Notes: generated by a model from the sequence alone, not told the origin. Numbered from the stretch's first letter, positions 34,155 through 43,186 are shown. The stretch is 64,000 bases of DNA from Rummeliibacillus sp963792445 (GCA_963792445.1 CAWBWO010000017.1:1-64000); one strand, 5' to 3'. Made by a program: numbers and translations.

Positions 34155-35093
34155 TTATCTTGAGATCATTTCCCCTTGTTGCCAATTGAATTCATCGAAA
34201 TCATTGACAATATATGAATTTGGCATGATTTCTTTTACTTGTTGTAGCATTTCTTCGATATCTCGTGGGAAGAATCGGGCGCTTAAATGATTTAATAATA
34301 GATTTTTTGCACCTGCAAGATTTGCCACTTTTGCTGCATCTAAATTAGTCGAATGACCATAATTTGCAGCTAATTCTTCTGTTGAGTGATCGAATGTTGC
34401 TTCATGGATTACGATATCTGCATTATTACTTAAAGTAATGGCGTTTTCGCAATATCTTGTATCGCCTAATACGGCAACAGTAAATCCTTTTTTCGGTGGC
34501 TCCGTTACGTCCTCGCTTCGAATAATTGTTCCATCTTCTAATGTCACATCCAGGCCATTCTTCAACTGGCCCAAAAGAGGACCTTTTGGCACTCCTAAGT
34601 TAATAGCCTTTTCAAATTGTAATGCTCCAGGTAAAGGTTTTTGTTCGATTCGATAGCCGAAGCAAGGAACGACATGCTGTAGTGGCATTGCGTTCACAAT
34701 AAAATCTTCGTCTTCAAAAATTACCCCTTCTTCAACTTCTACATACTCAATGGAATAATTTAAATGGGTTTGAGATGTTATTAATGTCAGCTCGATCCAC
34801 TCTTTTAACCCTTTTGGCCCGTATATTGTTAGGGGCTTTTCTCCACCTAAAAAAGAACGTGAGCCTAGTAGTCCAGGTAAACCATAGATATGATCGCCAT
34901 GTAAATGTGTGATAAAAATTTTCTCTAATTTTCTTGGCTTGATTGGCGTATGTAAAATTTGATGCTGCGTTGCTTCTCCACAATCAAATAGCCAAATCGT
35001 ACCTCTTTCTTCTAATAATTTTAATACTAACGAGCTTGTATTACGCGTTTTCGAAGGCATGCCTGCACCAGTGCCTAAAAATTGAATTTGCAA
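34155..35093 (-). CDS. rnz: ribonuclease Z
   Basis: A 312-residue RNase Z of the metallo-beta-lactamase fold. It starts MQIQFLGTGAGMPSKTRN, has the zinc motif THLHGDH (residues 62-68), the GGEKPLTIYGPKG flexible-arm region, GDTRYCENA and the final HLSARF His motif. It cleaves the 3' trailer from CCA-less tRNA precursors. The start is TTG with an AGGAGG upstream. It lies 14 bases after dinB, probably one transcript, as in the Bacillus yqjH-yqjK neighbourhood. Confidence 0.95.
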   Translation of the reverse strand: MQIQFLGTGAGMPSKTRNTSSLVLKLLEERGTIWLFDCGEATQHQILHTPIKPRKLEKIFITHLHGDHIYGLPGLLGSRSFLGGEKPLTIYGPKGLKEWIELTLITSQTHLNYSIEYVEVEEGVIFEDEDFIVNAMPLQHVVPCFGYRIEQKPLPGALQFEKAINLGVPKGPLLGQLKNGLDVTLEDGTIIRSEDVTEPPKKGFTVAVLGDTRYCENAITLSNNADIVIHEATFDHSTEELAANYGHSTNLDAAKVANLAGAKNLLLNHLSARFFPRDIEEMLQQVKEIMPNSYIVNDFDEFNWQQGEMISR

Positions 35094-35107
35094 ACCTCTT
35101 GTTCCTC

Positions 35108-36349
35108 CTATTTTTTATGATCATCTAAAAAGTCTTTACTAAAACTTGTTTGGGATTCATATGTTGTTTTCTTTACATCTTTAAACCCTTTTGAAATGAT
35201 ATCTTGACCAAATTTATTCTTTAATTCTTCAACAACTTTCAAAACAGGCTCTTCTTTTGCATATTTTTGATAGGTAAAGATGGATAATTGCTCAACTGAA
35301 TCTTTTTTATCTACTACATTGCTTACCGTTACACCAAGTAATCGAACAGGCGAGCCATCCCAATGTTTTTTAGCAAGTTCTAGCGCAATTTCTTGTATAT
35401 CTTCTTTTTTATAAATCGAATTCGTAATTGTTTTACTTCTGCTACTATTATGCCAATCTGCATCACGAATCATAATGGATACAGTATGCCCAGCAAGATT
35501 TTTTGCATCCAAACGTTTCGCTACTTTTTCACAAAGAGTTTCTATATTCTTCTTCAACTCCGAAAATTCGATTAGATCTACAGGAAATGTCATCGAATTT
35601 CCAATCGATTTTGTATCATATATAGAGTTTGGGTCAACTTCCCTTTGATCTACACCATTCGCACGGTCTTTTAATCGAACTCCATTTTTTCCAAGACTCC
35701 CTTTGATCACATGGGGCTCGATAGTAGCTAAATCTCCTATTGTATGAATGCCAATGCTTTCAAGTTTTTTTGCAGTGCTCTTCCCTACTCCATGCATATC
35801 AATGACAGGCAGATGCCACAACATTTTTGGAACATCCCTTTTTCTTAATATCGTAATACCCATCGGTTTTTTCATATCTGAGGCGGTTTTTGCTAGAAAT
35901 TTATTGGGAGCAATCCCAATCGAACATGGTAAATCTAATTCGTTTACAATACGCAATTGTATCGATTCAGCAAGTTCTACAGCATCTATACCATGGACAA
36001 GATTTGTAACATCTATATAACCTTCATCAATCGAAACAGGTTCTACTAGATCTGTATAAGATCTAAGAATAGCAAACATAGCTTGAGATGCTTTACGGTA
36101 TCTCTCAAAATTAGGAGCCATCAGTATTAGTTCAGGACATTTACGTTTCGCTTCCCATACCGCCATCGTTGTATAAATACCTTTTGCTCTTGCTTCATAT
36201 GAACACGTAACAAGAATGCCTCTACGTTCCTTTGGATTTCCCGCAATAGCAAGTGCCTTCCCCTTCAATTCTGGATTATAAGCTTGTTCGACAGAAGCAT
36301 AAAAACAGTTCATATCAATATGAAAGATTATTTTTCCAGTATGCACCAT
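35108..36349 (-). CDS. dinB: DNA polymerase IV (Y family, YqjH-like)
   Basis: A 413-residue DinB polymerase: IDMNCFYASVEQ (Asp12) and SIDEGYIDV (Asp108, Glu109) supply the catalytic metals, YEARAKGIYTTM is the finger region, and HGVGKSTAKKLESIGIHTIGDLA is the thumb helix-hairpin-helix. A little-finger domain follows and the C-terminal tail would bind the clamp. It performs translesion synthesis. AGGAGG precedes the ATG. No LexA box (CGAAC-N4-GTTCG) is seen upstream, so SOS control is not evident. Confidence 0.95.
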   Translation of the reverse strand: MVHTGKIIFHIDMNCFYASVEQAYNPELKGKALAIAGNPKERRGILVTCSYEARAKGIYTTMAVWEAKRKCPELILMAPNFERYRKASQAMFAILRSYTDLVEPVSIDEGYIDVTNLVHGIDAVELAESIQLRIVNELDLPCSIGIAPNKFLAKTASDMKKPMGITILRKRDVPKMLWHLPVIDMHGVGKSTAKKLESIGIHTIGDLATIEPHVIKGSLGKNGVRLKDRANGVDQREVDPNSIYDTKSIGNSMTFPVDLIEFSELKKNIETLCEKVAKRLDAKNLAGHTVSIMIRDADWHNSSRSKTITNSIYKKEDIQEIALELAKKHWDGSPVRLLGVTVSNVVDKKDSVEQLSIFTYQKYAKEEPVLKVVEELKNKFGQDIISKGFKDVKKTTYESQTSFSKDFLDDHKK

Positions 36350-36537
36350 TTTTATACCTCCTAAAAATTTTATACTATATTATTATATCAAGATGTGCAA
36401 AGAATGTACGGAAATTACAATGAGGAATTGATTTTCAATTTAATTTATACTTTTTGATTGCGTAATTCGCATTCTAGTAAAAAGAAAATTTTCAAATTTT
36501 CTTGGACAATTTGAATTTTCCGATAAAGTGAAACTTC

Positions 36538-36672
36538 AATCAGTGGGGGTTTTCTTCCATCCCCTACTGATTGTTAGTTGAACCAATCGGGCTTTTACGG
36601 GCAGTTATCTCTCACCTACACTTCTTCGAATTTTTTAAATCCTTGCAGTTGAGTTTTACTGCCCGTTAATGC
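36538..36672. other. two-palindrome element, possible non-autonomous IS200/IS605-type relic
   Basis: AATCAGTGGGGG (36538-36549) faces CCCCTACTGATT (36560-36572), and ACGGGCAGT (36597-36605) pairs with ACTGCCCGT (36658-36666). Two well-spaced palindromes, one at each end of a 135-base non-coding unit, resemble the ends of IS200/IS605 insertion sequences or their gene-less derivatives. No transposase or TnpB reading frame is present. Confidence 0.45.
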
Positions 36673-36754
36673 GGGATAAATAATAGAAAGAATCATTAAA
36701 AATTTTTTATCATAGAATAAACCAATCCTATATCAAAAGAAGGGAGTAATACAT

Positions 36755-37327
36755 ATGATTCACGTTTCAGATGAGCTGTTATTAAGACCGGTCGATGCAC
36801 AAGATGCTGTTGCACTTTTTTCTTTAACAGATTTCGACCGAAAGTATTTAAGAGAATGGCTTCCTTGGGTTGATGGGACAAAAAGTTTAAAGGATACGAA
36901 AAACTATATTGCCCTTAGTCAAAAAGGTGAAAAAGATGGGACATTGCTAAACTTAGCAATTGTTTGGAAAGGGGATGTAGTAGGAGTTACTGGTTTCAAC
37001 ACTATTGACCATACAAATCGCATTGGCAAAGTCGGGTATTGGTTAGGCAATACATTTCAAGGTCATGGTATCATGACACAATCAGTTAAGGCATTAACGG
37101 ACTTTGCTTTTAAAGAATTACATTTGAACAAAGTAGAAATTCGTGCAGCTGTTGGCAATATAAAAAGTAGAAGTATTCCAGAACGACTCGGGTTTATTCA
37201 AGAAGGCTTTTTACGAAGTAATGAATGGCTATATGATCATTTCGTGGACCATGCTGTTTATAGTGTGCTTGCGGATGAATGGCAAAAAATGCAGGAAAAA
37301 AGGAAAAATATATCCGAAAACATCTAA
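36755..37327 (+). CDS. GNAT acetyltransferase, RimL/YdaF-like
   Basis: A 190-residue GNAT protein of the ribosomal-protein-Ser/Ala N-acetyltransferase subgroup: LLLRPVDAQDAVALF, EWLPWVDG, IGKVGYWLGNTFQGHGIMTQSV (acetyl-CoA loop) and NIKSRSIPERLGFIQEG. It could modify a protein N-terminus or a small molecule. GAAGGGAG precedes the ATG. A terminator (37433-37462) follows. Confidence 0.9.
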   Translation: MIHVSDELLLRPVDAQDAVALFSLTDFDRKYLREWLPWVDGTKSLKDTKNYIALSQKGEKDGTLLNLAIVWKGDVVGVTGFNTIDHTNRIGKVGYWLGNTFQGHGIMTQSVKALTDFAFKELHLNKVEIRAAVGNIKSRSIPERLGFIQEGFLRSNEWLYDHFVDHAVYSVLADEWQKMQEKRKNISENI

Positions 37328-37432
37328 TTCAAAAAATGTAGTATCCAATTGATAAAAATTTTCGGTTCAAATTTTAAAAAGAAAACAGATTTCCCATTGT
37401 TAAAGAGACATATTCTTAATGCAATAAGAAAA

Positions 37433-37462
37433 CCAGAAGCAATTGATCTGCTTCTGGCTCTT
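37433..37462. terminator. terminator between convergent genes
   Basis: CCAGAAGCA / TGCTTCTGG stem with a seven-base loop and T-run, between the acetyltransferase and the CheW-like gene. Confidence 0.85.
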
Positions 37463-37470
37463 TTAATTAG

Positions 37471-37956
37471 TTAATTAATTTCCTGCAATTCTTCTTCTGT
37501 AAGAGATTTCAAATATGCTTTAATCTCTTTAATGCCCTCTAAAGAATTGACTAATATTTCTGGTGATACGAGGGTGATCATCCGTTGATCAAGATTTGCT
37601 ACAGCTGTAAAGTATTGAGTTTTTGAATAGCTGAGAAGTCCTACTTGTTTTAATTGTTCTTCTTCAATATCCAAAATTTCTTTTGCTTCCAAAACAAGTA
37701 AACCAAAGATAAAGTCATCTGCCGTCACAACAATCATTTTGGCATCAGATGAATGAATTGGTTTATGGTATAAGATTTGTTCAAAATCTAAAATGGGAAG
37801 CAGTTCATTTCGTACCTTTGTTAACCCTAATACATAGTCTGGTAAATGAGGAATTCGATTGACGAAATCTTGTTTTTCAATAGATATTACTTTTTCGACT
37901 GGAATCGCATATTCTTCTTGTCCACAGCGAAAGACTACTACTTTTATATTCGGCAT
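37471..37956 (-). CDS. CheW-like chemotaxis adaptor
   Basis: A 161-residue single CheW domain: FRCGQEEYAIPVEKVISIEK, IPHLPDYVLGLTKVRNELLPILDFEQIL and DQRMITLVSPEIL. CheW proteins link receptors to the CheA kinase; this one stands outside any chemotaxis operon, directly downstream of an M20 peptidase gene (26 bases). AGGAG precedes the ATG. It may be a second CheW/CheV-type coupling protein. The partner is unknown. Confidence 0.88.
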   Translation of the reverse strand: MPNIKVVVFRCGQEEYAIPVEKVISIEKQDFVNRIPHLPDYVLGLTKVRNELLPILDFEQILYHKPIHSSDAKMIVVTADDFIFGLLVLEAKEILDIEEEQLKQVGLLSYSKTQYFTAVANLDQRMITLVSPEILVNSLEGIKEIKAYLKSLTEEELQEIN

Positions 37957-37982
37957 ATATTCACGCTCCTAAGTAAAATCGG

Positions 37983-39107
37983 TTATTTTACTTTTGCTGA
38001 GCATTTAACGATTTCCACTAAAAGATCAGCTAGTTTTTCCAATTCTTCAACTGGAATTCGTTCTTCTGTTGTATGAATGTTTTCGTAACCTACAGATAAA
38101 TTAACTGTTGGGATTCCGTATCCTGCAATAACATTCGCATCACTTCCGCCACCTGATTGCATAAGTTTTGGTTCGCGGTTGATATTTTTTGCTGCTTCTA
38201 CAGCTACTTTTACAACTAAATCTTCTGGACTGAAGTGGAATCCTGGGTACATACGTTGAACTTCTACAACTGCAGCCCCACCCATTTCTTTAGCAGCTGT
38301 TTCAAAAGCTTCTTTCATATGATTTTCTTGCGCAACAAGTTTTGCTTCATTTAATGAACGGCATTCAGCTAATACAGTTGCTTCATCACAAACAATATTT
38401 GTGGCTTTTCCACCTTCGAAACGACCAATATTGGCAGTTGTTTCTGAATCAATACGACCTAAATTCATTTTAGCTACTGCTTTTGCAGCAATTGTGATGG
38501 CTGAGATTCCTTTTTCAGGTTCAACACCAGCATGTGCAGTTTTCCCTTTTAATGTGGCGAAAATTTTTGTTTGGAATGGAGCAGCTGTAACGATTCCTCC
38601 AACTAAACCATCAGAATCAACTGCAAATCCATATTTTGCATAGACTTTTTCGCGGTCTAATTCTTTCGCACCTTCAAGTCCAGATTCTTCACCAGCAGTA
38701 ATGATATATTGGATATCACCATGTTCAATTTTTTCTTCTTTTAATCTTTTTGCTAATTCTAATAATCCAGCAAGTCCTGCTTTGTCATCTGAACCAAGGA
38801 TTGTTGTACCATCTGAGTAAATATAGCCATCTTCTTTGATTGTTGGCTTAACCCCAACTCCAGGAACTACTGTATCCATATGTGATGTAAAGTAGATTGG
38901 TTGTACATCATTTAATGTTCCTTTTAAAGTTGCGATTAAATTACCAGAAGCATGACCATTTCGACTTGCAGCATCATCTTCATAAACATCGAAACCTAGT
39001 GCTTCTAATTTACTTTTTAATACAGGTGAAATGTTTTCTTCATGATATGTTTCTGAATCAATTTGTACTAATTCTAAAAATTCTTCAACGATACGACTTG
39101 GCATCAT
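37983..39107 (-). CDS. yqjE: M20-family zinc peptidase (YqjE/PepT-like)
   Basis: A 374-residue di-zinc peptidase: TSHMDTVVPG (first zinc His and Asp), SDGTTILGSDDKAGLAGLLE (bridging Asp), TAGEESGLEGAK (general base Glu and zinc Glu) and GGGSDAN near the C-terminus. A dimerisation lobe (KTAHAGVEPEKGISA) is intact. B. subtilis YqjE, annotated as a tripeptidase-like enzyme, lies in the same neighbourhood (yqjC-yqjD-yqjE). AAGGAG precedes the ATG. It acts in the cytoplasm on short peptides. Confidence 0.92.
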   Translation of the reverse strand: MMPSRIVEEFLELVQIDSETYHEENISPVLKSKLEALGFDVYEDDAASRNGHASGNLIATLKGTLNDVQPIYFTSHMDTVVPGVGVKPTIKEDGYIYSDGTTILGSDDKAGLAGLLELAKRLKEEKIEHGDIQYIITAGEESGLEGAKELDREKVYAKYGFAVDSDGLVGGIVTAAPFQTKIFATLKGKTAHAGVEPEKGISAITIAAKAVAKMNLGRIDSETTANIGRFEGGKATNIVCDEATVLAECRSLNEAKLVAQENHMKEAFETAAKEMGGAAVVEVQRMYPGFHFSPEDLVVKVAVEAAKNINREPKLMQSGGGSDANVIAGYGIPTVNLSVGYENIHTTEERIPVEELEKLADLLVEIVKCSAKVK

Positions 39108-39830
39108 ACATGACTCCTTTAATATATGGTAGCAATTCTACCTTATTCCTAGACAATTTTAACACAAAATCTTGGAAATGACTTATTTTGGTTCGAGTTA
39201 ATTTCATTTAGAAATTTTTACTTTTTGAATCAGCGCAAGCTTGTTGAACAAACTGAATTTTATTGAAAATAACTCCATTTTCCTTTTAATGTCCATGCAA
39301 AAAAGAGGCTGAAATAACCTCAATAATGAAGTTATAAACGTGCCTCTTTTATCAATTATTTTTATTTTGAATCAGTTAAGTTGCTCAGGTTTATCAAGTT
39401 GGCGAGAATATAGCTTATTCTCTACCCTTTACTTTATTATAAATTATTCATTCTATATATCGGGTTATTCATCGTTACAACACTAACCTTTTTGACTCTT
39501 ATTTTGATGATTCTTTTTATTATTGTTTGCAGGAATTTTCACCCCCAAGTAGCTGCCAATCCTATTTAAATACGATTTTGTATTAATAGATAGTTTATAT
39601 TAAATTCTTACCTCCATAGAATTAAGAAATTTTACTACCTATTACTTCGTATTTTTTGAAATAATAGTGATTTTATTAGGGTTGTAGCTATAGTAATATA
39701 TTCAAAAACAGATCTAAAATTAAAGGCAAAAGCCTCGTAATCCAATATATTATAATTTCTTTTATAATACAAAAAAAGGCAATCTCAAAACCGCTTATCG
39801 GTAGAGATAGCCTTTTATCATTTTGTACAA
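39108..39830. other. 722-base intergenic region with two terminators
   Basis: A stem AAAAGAGGC / GCCTCTTTT is at 39301-39351. A second, AAAGGC-ATCTC / GAGAT-GCCTTT at 39773-39816, ends the yqjD transcript on the minus strand. Between them (about 39520-39590, minus strand) a short frame reads IGSYLGVKIPANNNKKNHQNKSQKG split by charge, ending in TAG, but it has no clear start; it may be the tail of a lost small gene. Nothing else is evident. Confidence 0.5.
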
Positions 39831-41384
39831 TTACAATGGAATATTCCCATGTTTTTTAAATGGTCTAGATTCTTTCTTCGTACGAAGCATTTCAAGTGAT
39901 TGCATTAGTTTAATACGTGTTTCACGTGGATCGATGACATCGTCTACTAATCCATGAGATGCTGCAACATATGGATTGGCGAATTTTTCTTTGTATTCTT
40001 CAATTTTTTGAGCACGTGTTGTTTCTGGATCTTCAGATTTTGCAATTTCACCTGCGTGGATAATATTCGCAGCACCTGCTGCACCCATAACGGCGATTTC
40101 AGCATTTGGCCAAGCATAGACCATATCTGCACCGATTGCTTTTGAGTTAAGTGCAACATATGCACCACCGTATGCTTTACGAAGAATCACTGTAATTTTT
40201 GGTACAGTTGCTTCTGAATAAGCGAATAGGATTTTCGCACCGTGACGGATGATTCCACCATGTTCTTGTTTAACGCCAGGGAAGAATCCAGAAACGTCTT
40301 CAAATGTAATGATTGGTACATTGAATGAATCGCAAGTACGGACAAAGCGTGCTAGTTTATCAGATGAATTGATATCTAGTCCACCTGCAAGTACTTTTGG
40401 TTGGTTACATACAAGACCTACTGATTCTCCATCGATTCGGGCAAAACCAACTACGATGTTTTTTGCAAAGTCTTTTTGAACTTCCATAAATGTTCCTGCA
40501 TCTACAACTTGTTCAATTACTTTGCGTACATCATAAGCTTTTGTTTGGTCGACTGGTACTAGATCAAGTAGTTCTGAACGATAGTTGTCATCTGGATCTT
40601 TTTCAACTTCAACTGTTGGTGCTTTTTCTGTATTATTTTGTGGTAAGTAGCTGAGTAATTGTTTGATTTGTTCAATTGCAGCTTCTTCGTTTTCAGCACG
40701 GAAGTGTGCATTACCACTTACAGAGTTATGAACTTTAGCACCACCAAGGCCTTCAGAAGAAATCTTCTCACCAGTTACTGTTTCAATAACTTTTGGTCCA
40801 GTGATGAACATTTGTGATGTTTGATCAACCATTAAGATAAAGTCTGTAATAGCTGGAGAATATACAGCACCACCTGCACATGGTCCCATGATGACTGAGA
40901 TTTGTGGAATTACACCAGAATAGATTGAGTTACGGTAGAAAATATGACCATATCCATCAAGTGATAATACACCTTCTTGAATACGAGCACCGCCTGAATC
41001 GTTAATGCCGATGAATGGTGCACCGTTTTTTGCAGCTAAATCCATAACATTCGCAATTTTCATCGCATGCATTTCTCCAAGCGCACCACCGAAAACGGTG
41101 AAATCTTGTGAGAATAGATAGACTGGACGGCCATTTACTTTGCCGTAACCTGTTACTACACCGTCTCCAGGACCTTCTTTTTTCGCCATATCAAAATCTA
41201 CTGTACGGTGTTTAACGAAAGGATTAATTTCTACAAATGTTCCTTCGTCTAGTAATAAATCGATACGTTCGCGAGCTGTTAACTTACCTTTTTCATGTTG
41301 CTTGTCGATTCGAGCTTCGCCACCCCCAAGTTCGATTTCGCGTTTTCGATCATATAATTCATCAATTTTATCGTACATATCCAT
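39831..41384 (-). CDS. yqjD: acyl-CoA carboxylase carboxyltransferase subunit (propionyl-CoA type, YqjD)
   Basis: A 517-residue carboxyltransferase: N-terminal acyl-CoA half (GGGEARIDKQHEKGKLTARERI, SQDFTVFGGALGEMHAMK, GINDSGGARIQEG) and C-terminal biotin half (FEDVSGFFPGVKQEHGGIIRHGAK, KAYGGAYVALNSK). It transfers a carboxyl group between biotin and propionyl-CoA/methylmalonyl-CoA. No biotin carboxylase or biotin carrier gene is adjacent, so those come from elsewhere, or it functions as a decarboxylase alpha subunit. It lies 7 bases after the epimerase gene and ends at a terminator. Confidence 0.92.
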   Translation of the reverse strand: MDMYDKIDELYDRKREIELGGGEARIDKQHEKGKLTARERIDLLLDEGTFVEINPFVKHRTVDFDMAKKEGPGDGVVTGYGKVNGRPVYLFSQDFTVFGGALGEMHAMKIANVMDLAAKNGAPFIGINDSGGARIQEGVLSLDGYGHIFYRNSIYSGVIPQISVIMGPCAGGAVYSPAITDFILMVDQTSQMFITGPKVIETVTGEKISSEGLGGAKVHNSVSGNAHFRAENEEAAIEQIKQLLSYLPQNNTEKAPTVEVEKDPDDNYRSELLDLVPVDQTKAYDVRKVIEQVVDAGTFMEVQKDFAKNIVVGFARIDGESVGLVCNQPKVLAGGLDINSSDKLARFVRTCDSFNVPIITFEDVSGFFPGVKQEHGGIIRHGAKILFAYSEATVPKITVILRKAYGGAYVALNSKAIGADMVYAWPNAEIAVMGAAGAANIIHAGEIAKSEDPETTRAQKIEEYKEKFANPYVAASHGLVDDVIDPRETRIKLMQSLEMLRTKKESRPFKKHGNIPL

Positions 41385-41391
41385 ATGTCAA

Positions 41392-41802
41392 TTACCCCTT
41401 TGTTTGACTTCTGTCTACTAATTCGTAAAGCACACCGTAAGATGATTTCGGGTGAATGAAAATAACTTTTGCACCACCTGCACCAATTTTTGGTTGTTCA
41501 GATAAAAGACGTGCCCCTTCTGCGCGCATTTTATCAATTTCTTGTTCTATATTCGTTACAGCTAAAGCCACATGGTGAATGCCCTCACCACGCTTTTCCA
41601 AAAATTTATAGATAGCGCTTTCTTTTGTCAGTGGTTCTAAAAGCTCAATATGCGTATTTCCCGCATCGATAAATGCCACACGTACTTGTTCTGACTCAAC
41701 TTCTTCAACATTGATAAGTTTCATGCCTAGCACATTTGTATAGTATGTAATACGTTCATCTAAATCCTTAACAGCTATACCAATATGATCAACATTCTCC
41801 AT
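41392..41802 (-). CDS. mce: methylmalonyl-CoA epimerase (YqjC)
   Basis: A 136-residue vicinal-oxygen-chelate protein: VDHIGIAVKDLDERI (metal His), HIELLEP, GEGIHHVALAV (metal His) and the C-terminal YGVLYELVD (metal Glu). It converts S- to R-methylmalonyl-CoA, the form used by MutAB, whose genes are at 55.9-59.7 kb. GAAGGAG precedes the ATG. Co-transcribed with yqjD; same order as in B. subtilis. Confidence 0.93.
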   Translation of the reverse strand: MENVDHIGIAVKDLDERITYYTNVLGMKLINVEEVESEQVRVAFIDAGNTHIELLEPLTKESAIYKFLEKRGEGIHHVALAVTNIEQEIDKMRAEGARLLSEQPKIGAGGAKVIFIHPKSSYGVLYELVDRSQTKG

Positions 41803-41926
41803 GGATCCCCCACTCCTTCATTGTTGTATAACACAATTCTACCGAAATTTTTCAGAAAACTCTAGTACTTGTTTAATAATTAATATTTGTTAAAATAATT
41901 TAAAGGAAAAAAAGGAGAGAACGAGA

Positions 41927-42022
41927 ATGAGTAATAAGAAAGTACAGAAAATTATTGTAACATTAATGGCCATTATTATGGTCTTGTCGATGTTAACATT
42001 TGGACTTGCCATGATAAATTAA
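41927..42022 (+). CDS. prli42: Prli42-type membrane miniprotein
   Basis: A 31-residue protein, MSNKKVQKIIVTLMAIIMVL then SMLTFGLAMIN: three or four N-terminal basic residues and one membrane helix. This is the size and pattern of Prli42, the miniprotein that anchors the stressosome in Listeria, which in Bacillales is usually found near yqjC. AAGGAGAG lies before the ATG and a perfect terminator follows after two bases. It is divergent from mce. The gene is too short for most gene finders. Confidence 0.8.
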   Translation: MSNKKVQKIIVTLMAIIMVLSMLTFGLAMIN

Positions 42023-42023
42023 A

Positions 42024-42070
42024 TAAAACAACAGACTTATTAATCGTACCGAATAAGTCTGTTGTTTTAT
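42024..42070 (+). terminator. terminator after prli42
   Basis: AAAACAACAGACTTATT / AATAAGTCTGTTGTTTT: 16-17 bp stem with a short loop and T-run; works both ways and also faces the following minus-strand gene. Confidence 0.93.
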
Positions 42071-42086
42071 TTTGTGTTATATTTTT

Positions 42087-42272
42087 TTATAGTTTTCTTT
42101 CCTGTTTATTAAGTTTGAAAGAATGAAATAACCATACGATCCAAACAATGATATATGCACACATTGCTAAAATGCCTGGCATTAAGACAAGCCACCAGGA
42201 CCAAGAAACGAATCCTAAAAGTTTAAGCGCCATGAAGATAATTGTTAAAAATTCTGCAAACCCCACTTTCAT
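42087..42272 (-). CDS. small two-helix membrane protein
   Basis: A 61-residue protein starting MKVGFAEFLTIIFMALKLLGF, with a second helix (LVLMPGILAMCAYIIVWIVW) and a basic tail. It resembles the small 'transmembrane Fragile-X-F' proteins of Bacillales and their phages, with no known function. The ATG at 42272 has GAGGAG upstream; a GTG six bases earlier is possible. Confidence 0.75.
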   Translation of the reverse strand: MKVGFAEFLTIIFMALKLLGFVSWSWWLVLMPGILAMCAYIIVWIVWLFHSFKLNKQERKL

Positions 42273-42399
42273 TCTCACTCCTCACATTTACTTATCATTC
42301 CACAATTTCCATTTATCATTATTCCTAGTATTACCAAATCCTTAATTTCTATGTACTTATTTCATACGATTTCAAATCTTTTTGGTTAAAAATAAAAAT

Positions 42400-42437
42400 C
42401 CCCATAAATGTTAGAATGGTGTCTAACATTTATGGGG
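42400..42437. terminator. terminator between convergent/unlinked small genes
   Basis: CCCCATAAATGTTAGA / TCTAACATTTATGGGG: a 16-bp perfect stem. On the minus strand it follows the 42465-42797 gene. Confidence 0.88.
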
Positions 42438-42464
42438 TAGTCCATTTTTAGAGATGCTTTATTT

Positions 42465-42797
42465 CTAATTATTTTCATTTTCTAATTCTTTCACTGTTTC
42501 TTTTACGACCAGTAAAATCTCTGTGTAATATTCCTTATGATAATCACAGTAGCGAACAGTTTCTTCAAGGTTTGCAAGCTCTTTTTCGATTTCTGTTACC
42601 ATATCACTCATGATTAGTTGCGTCATTCCACTACTAACTTTCCTATAGGCATGAGCTAATATTTGTCTTCTTTGCGCTAATTCCTTTTGTCTTTCAATAG
42701 ATTGAAAGGATTCTTCTGTCATTTTTTGAATTTTCGATTCAATGTCATCAATTAATGACGATACTACATCTGTTTTTTGTTCTCTTAATTGGATCAT
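42465..42797 (-). CDS. hypothetical coiled-coil protein
   Basis: About 110 residues, almost entirely alpha-helical and charged, with heptad-like runs (SSLIDDIESKIQKMTEES, ELANLEETVRYCDYHKEYY). No signal, membrane helix or enzyme motif. I do not recognise the family. The start could be the ATG at 42797 or a GTG at 42809. A strong terminator follows the stop. Confidence 0.65.
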   Translation of the reverse strand: MIQLREQKTDVVSSLIDDIESKIQKMTEESFQSIERQKELAQRRQILAHAYRKVSSGMTQLIMSDMVTEIEKELANLEETVRYCDYHKEYYTEILLVVKETVKELENENN

Positions 42798-42921
42798 TTT
42801 CTCACTCACCCCACGATTTATATTTGTTTCTTCTATTACTATATTATTGATTTGATAGACAAATTATTCTCTTAAGTGAATCAATTTATTAAATACTCAT
42901 ATTTTGAAGTGGCAAAGGAAA

Positions 42922-42968
42922 GGCGGTAATACAAAGTATGAATTCATGCTTTGTATTACCGCCAAATT
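42922..42968 (-). terminator. large hairpin after the small spore-type gene
   Basis: GGCGGTAATACAAAG / CTTTGTATTACCGCC stem extended by ATG..CAT around AATT: about 19 bp, almost perfect. It directly follows the gene at 42974-43150 on the minus strand. Confidence 0.85.
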
Positions 42969-42973
42969 TTTAT

Positions 42974-43150
42974 CTATTCTAAGTTTTGTCGTGCTGTTTC
43001 GTTTGCTTTTCTTTTTCTTTCTTTGAATAGTGAACCAAAACCACTCTTTTTAGTTTTCACCTTTTTCATTATAGTCTCTGCAGAAAAATCCTCTCCCATT
43101 TCTTCTCTGCCAAACATACCGTGAGATTTTGGAATTCCTCTATTTGTCAC
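42974..43150 (-). CDS. small basic protein, probably forespore-expressed
   Basis: A GTG-started frame of 58 residues: it begins (V/M)TNRGIPKSHGMFGREEMG, continues EDFSAETIMKKVKTKKSG and ends FKERKRKANETARQNLE. GGAGGG is eight bases before the GTG and a large hairpin follows the stop. Its leader closely matches that of the partial tlp gene: GTATAAAGTGA, then AACTAATA(C/T)CGTAATAAAA before the ribosome site. That suggests the same forespore sigma factor. The protein is not related to Tlp in sequence and I do not recognise it. It could be a minor SASP. It lies beside ligD/ku, themselves spore genes in Bacillus. Confidence 0.6.
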   Translation of the reverse strand: MTNRGIPKSHGMFGREEMGEDFSAETIMKKVKTKKSGFGSLFKERKRKANETARQNLE

Positions 43151-43186
43151 TTTGTTCCCTCCATATTCATTTATTTTATTACGGTA

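Noticed and set aside
36350..36420. LexA-type SOS box before dinB
   Set aside because: No CGAAC-N4-GTTCG-like sequence could be found in the leader.
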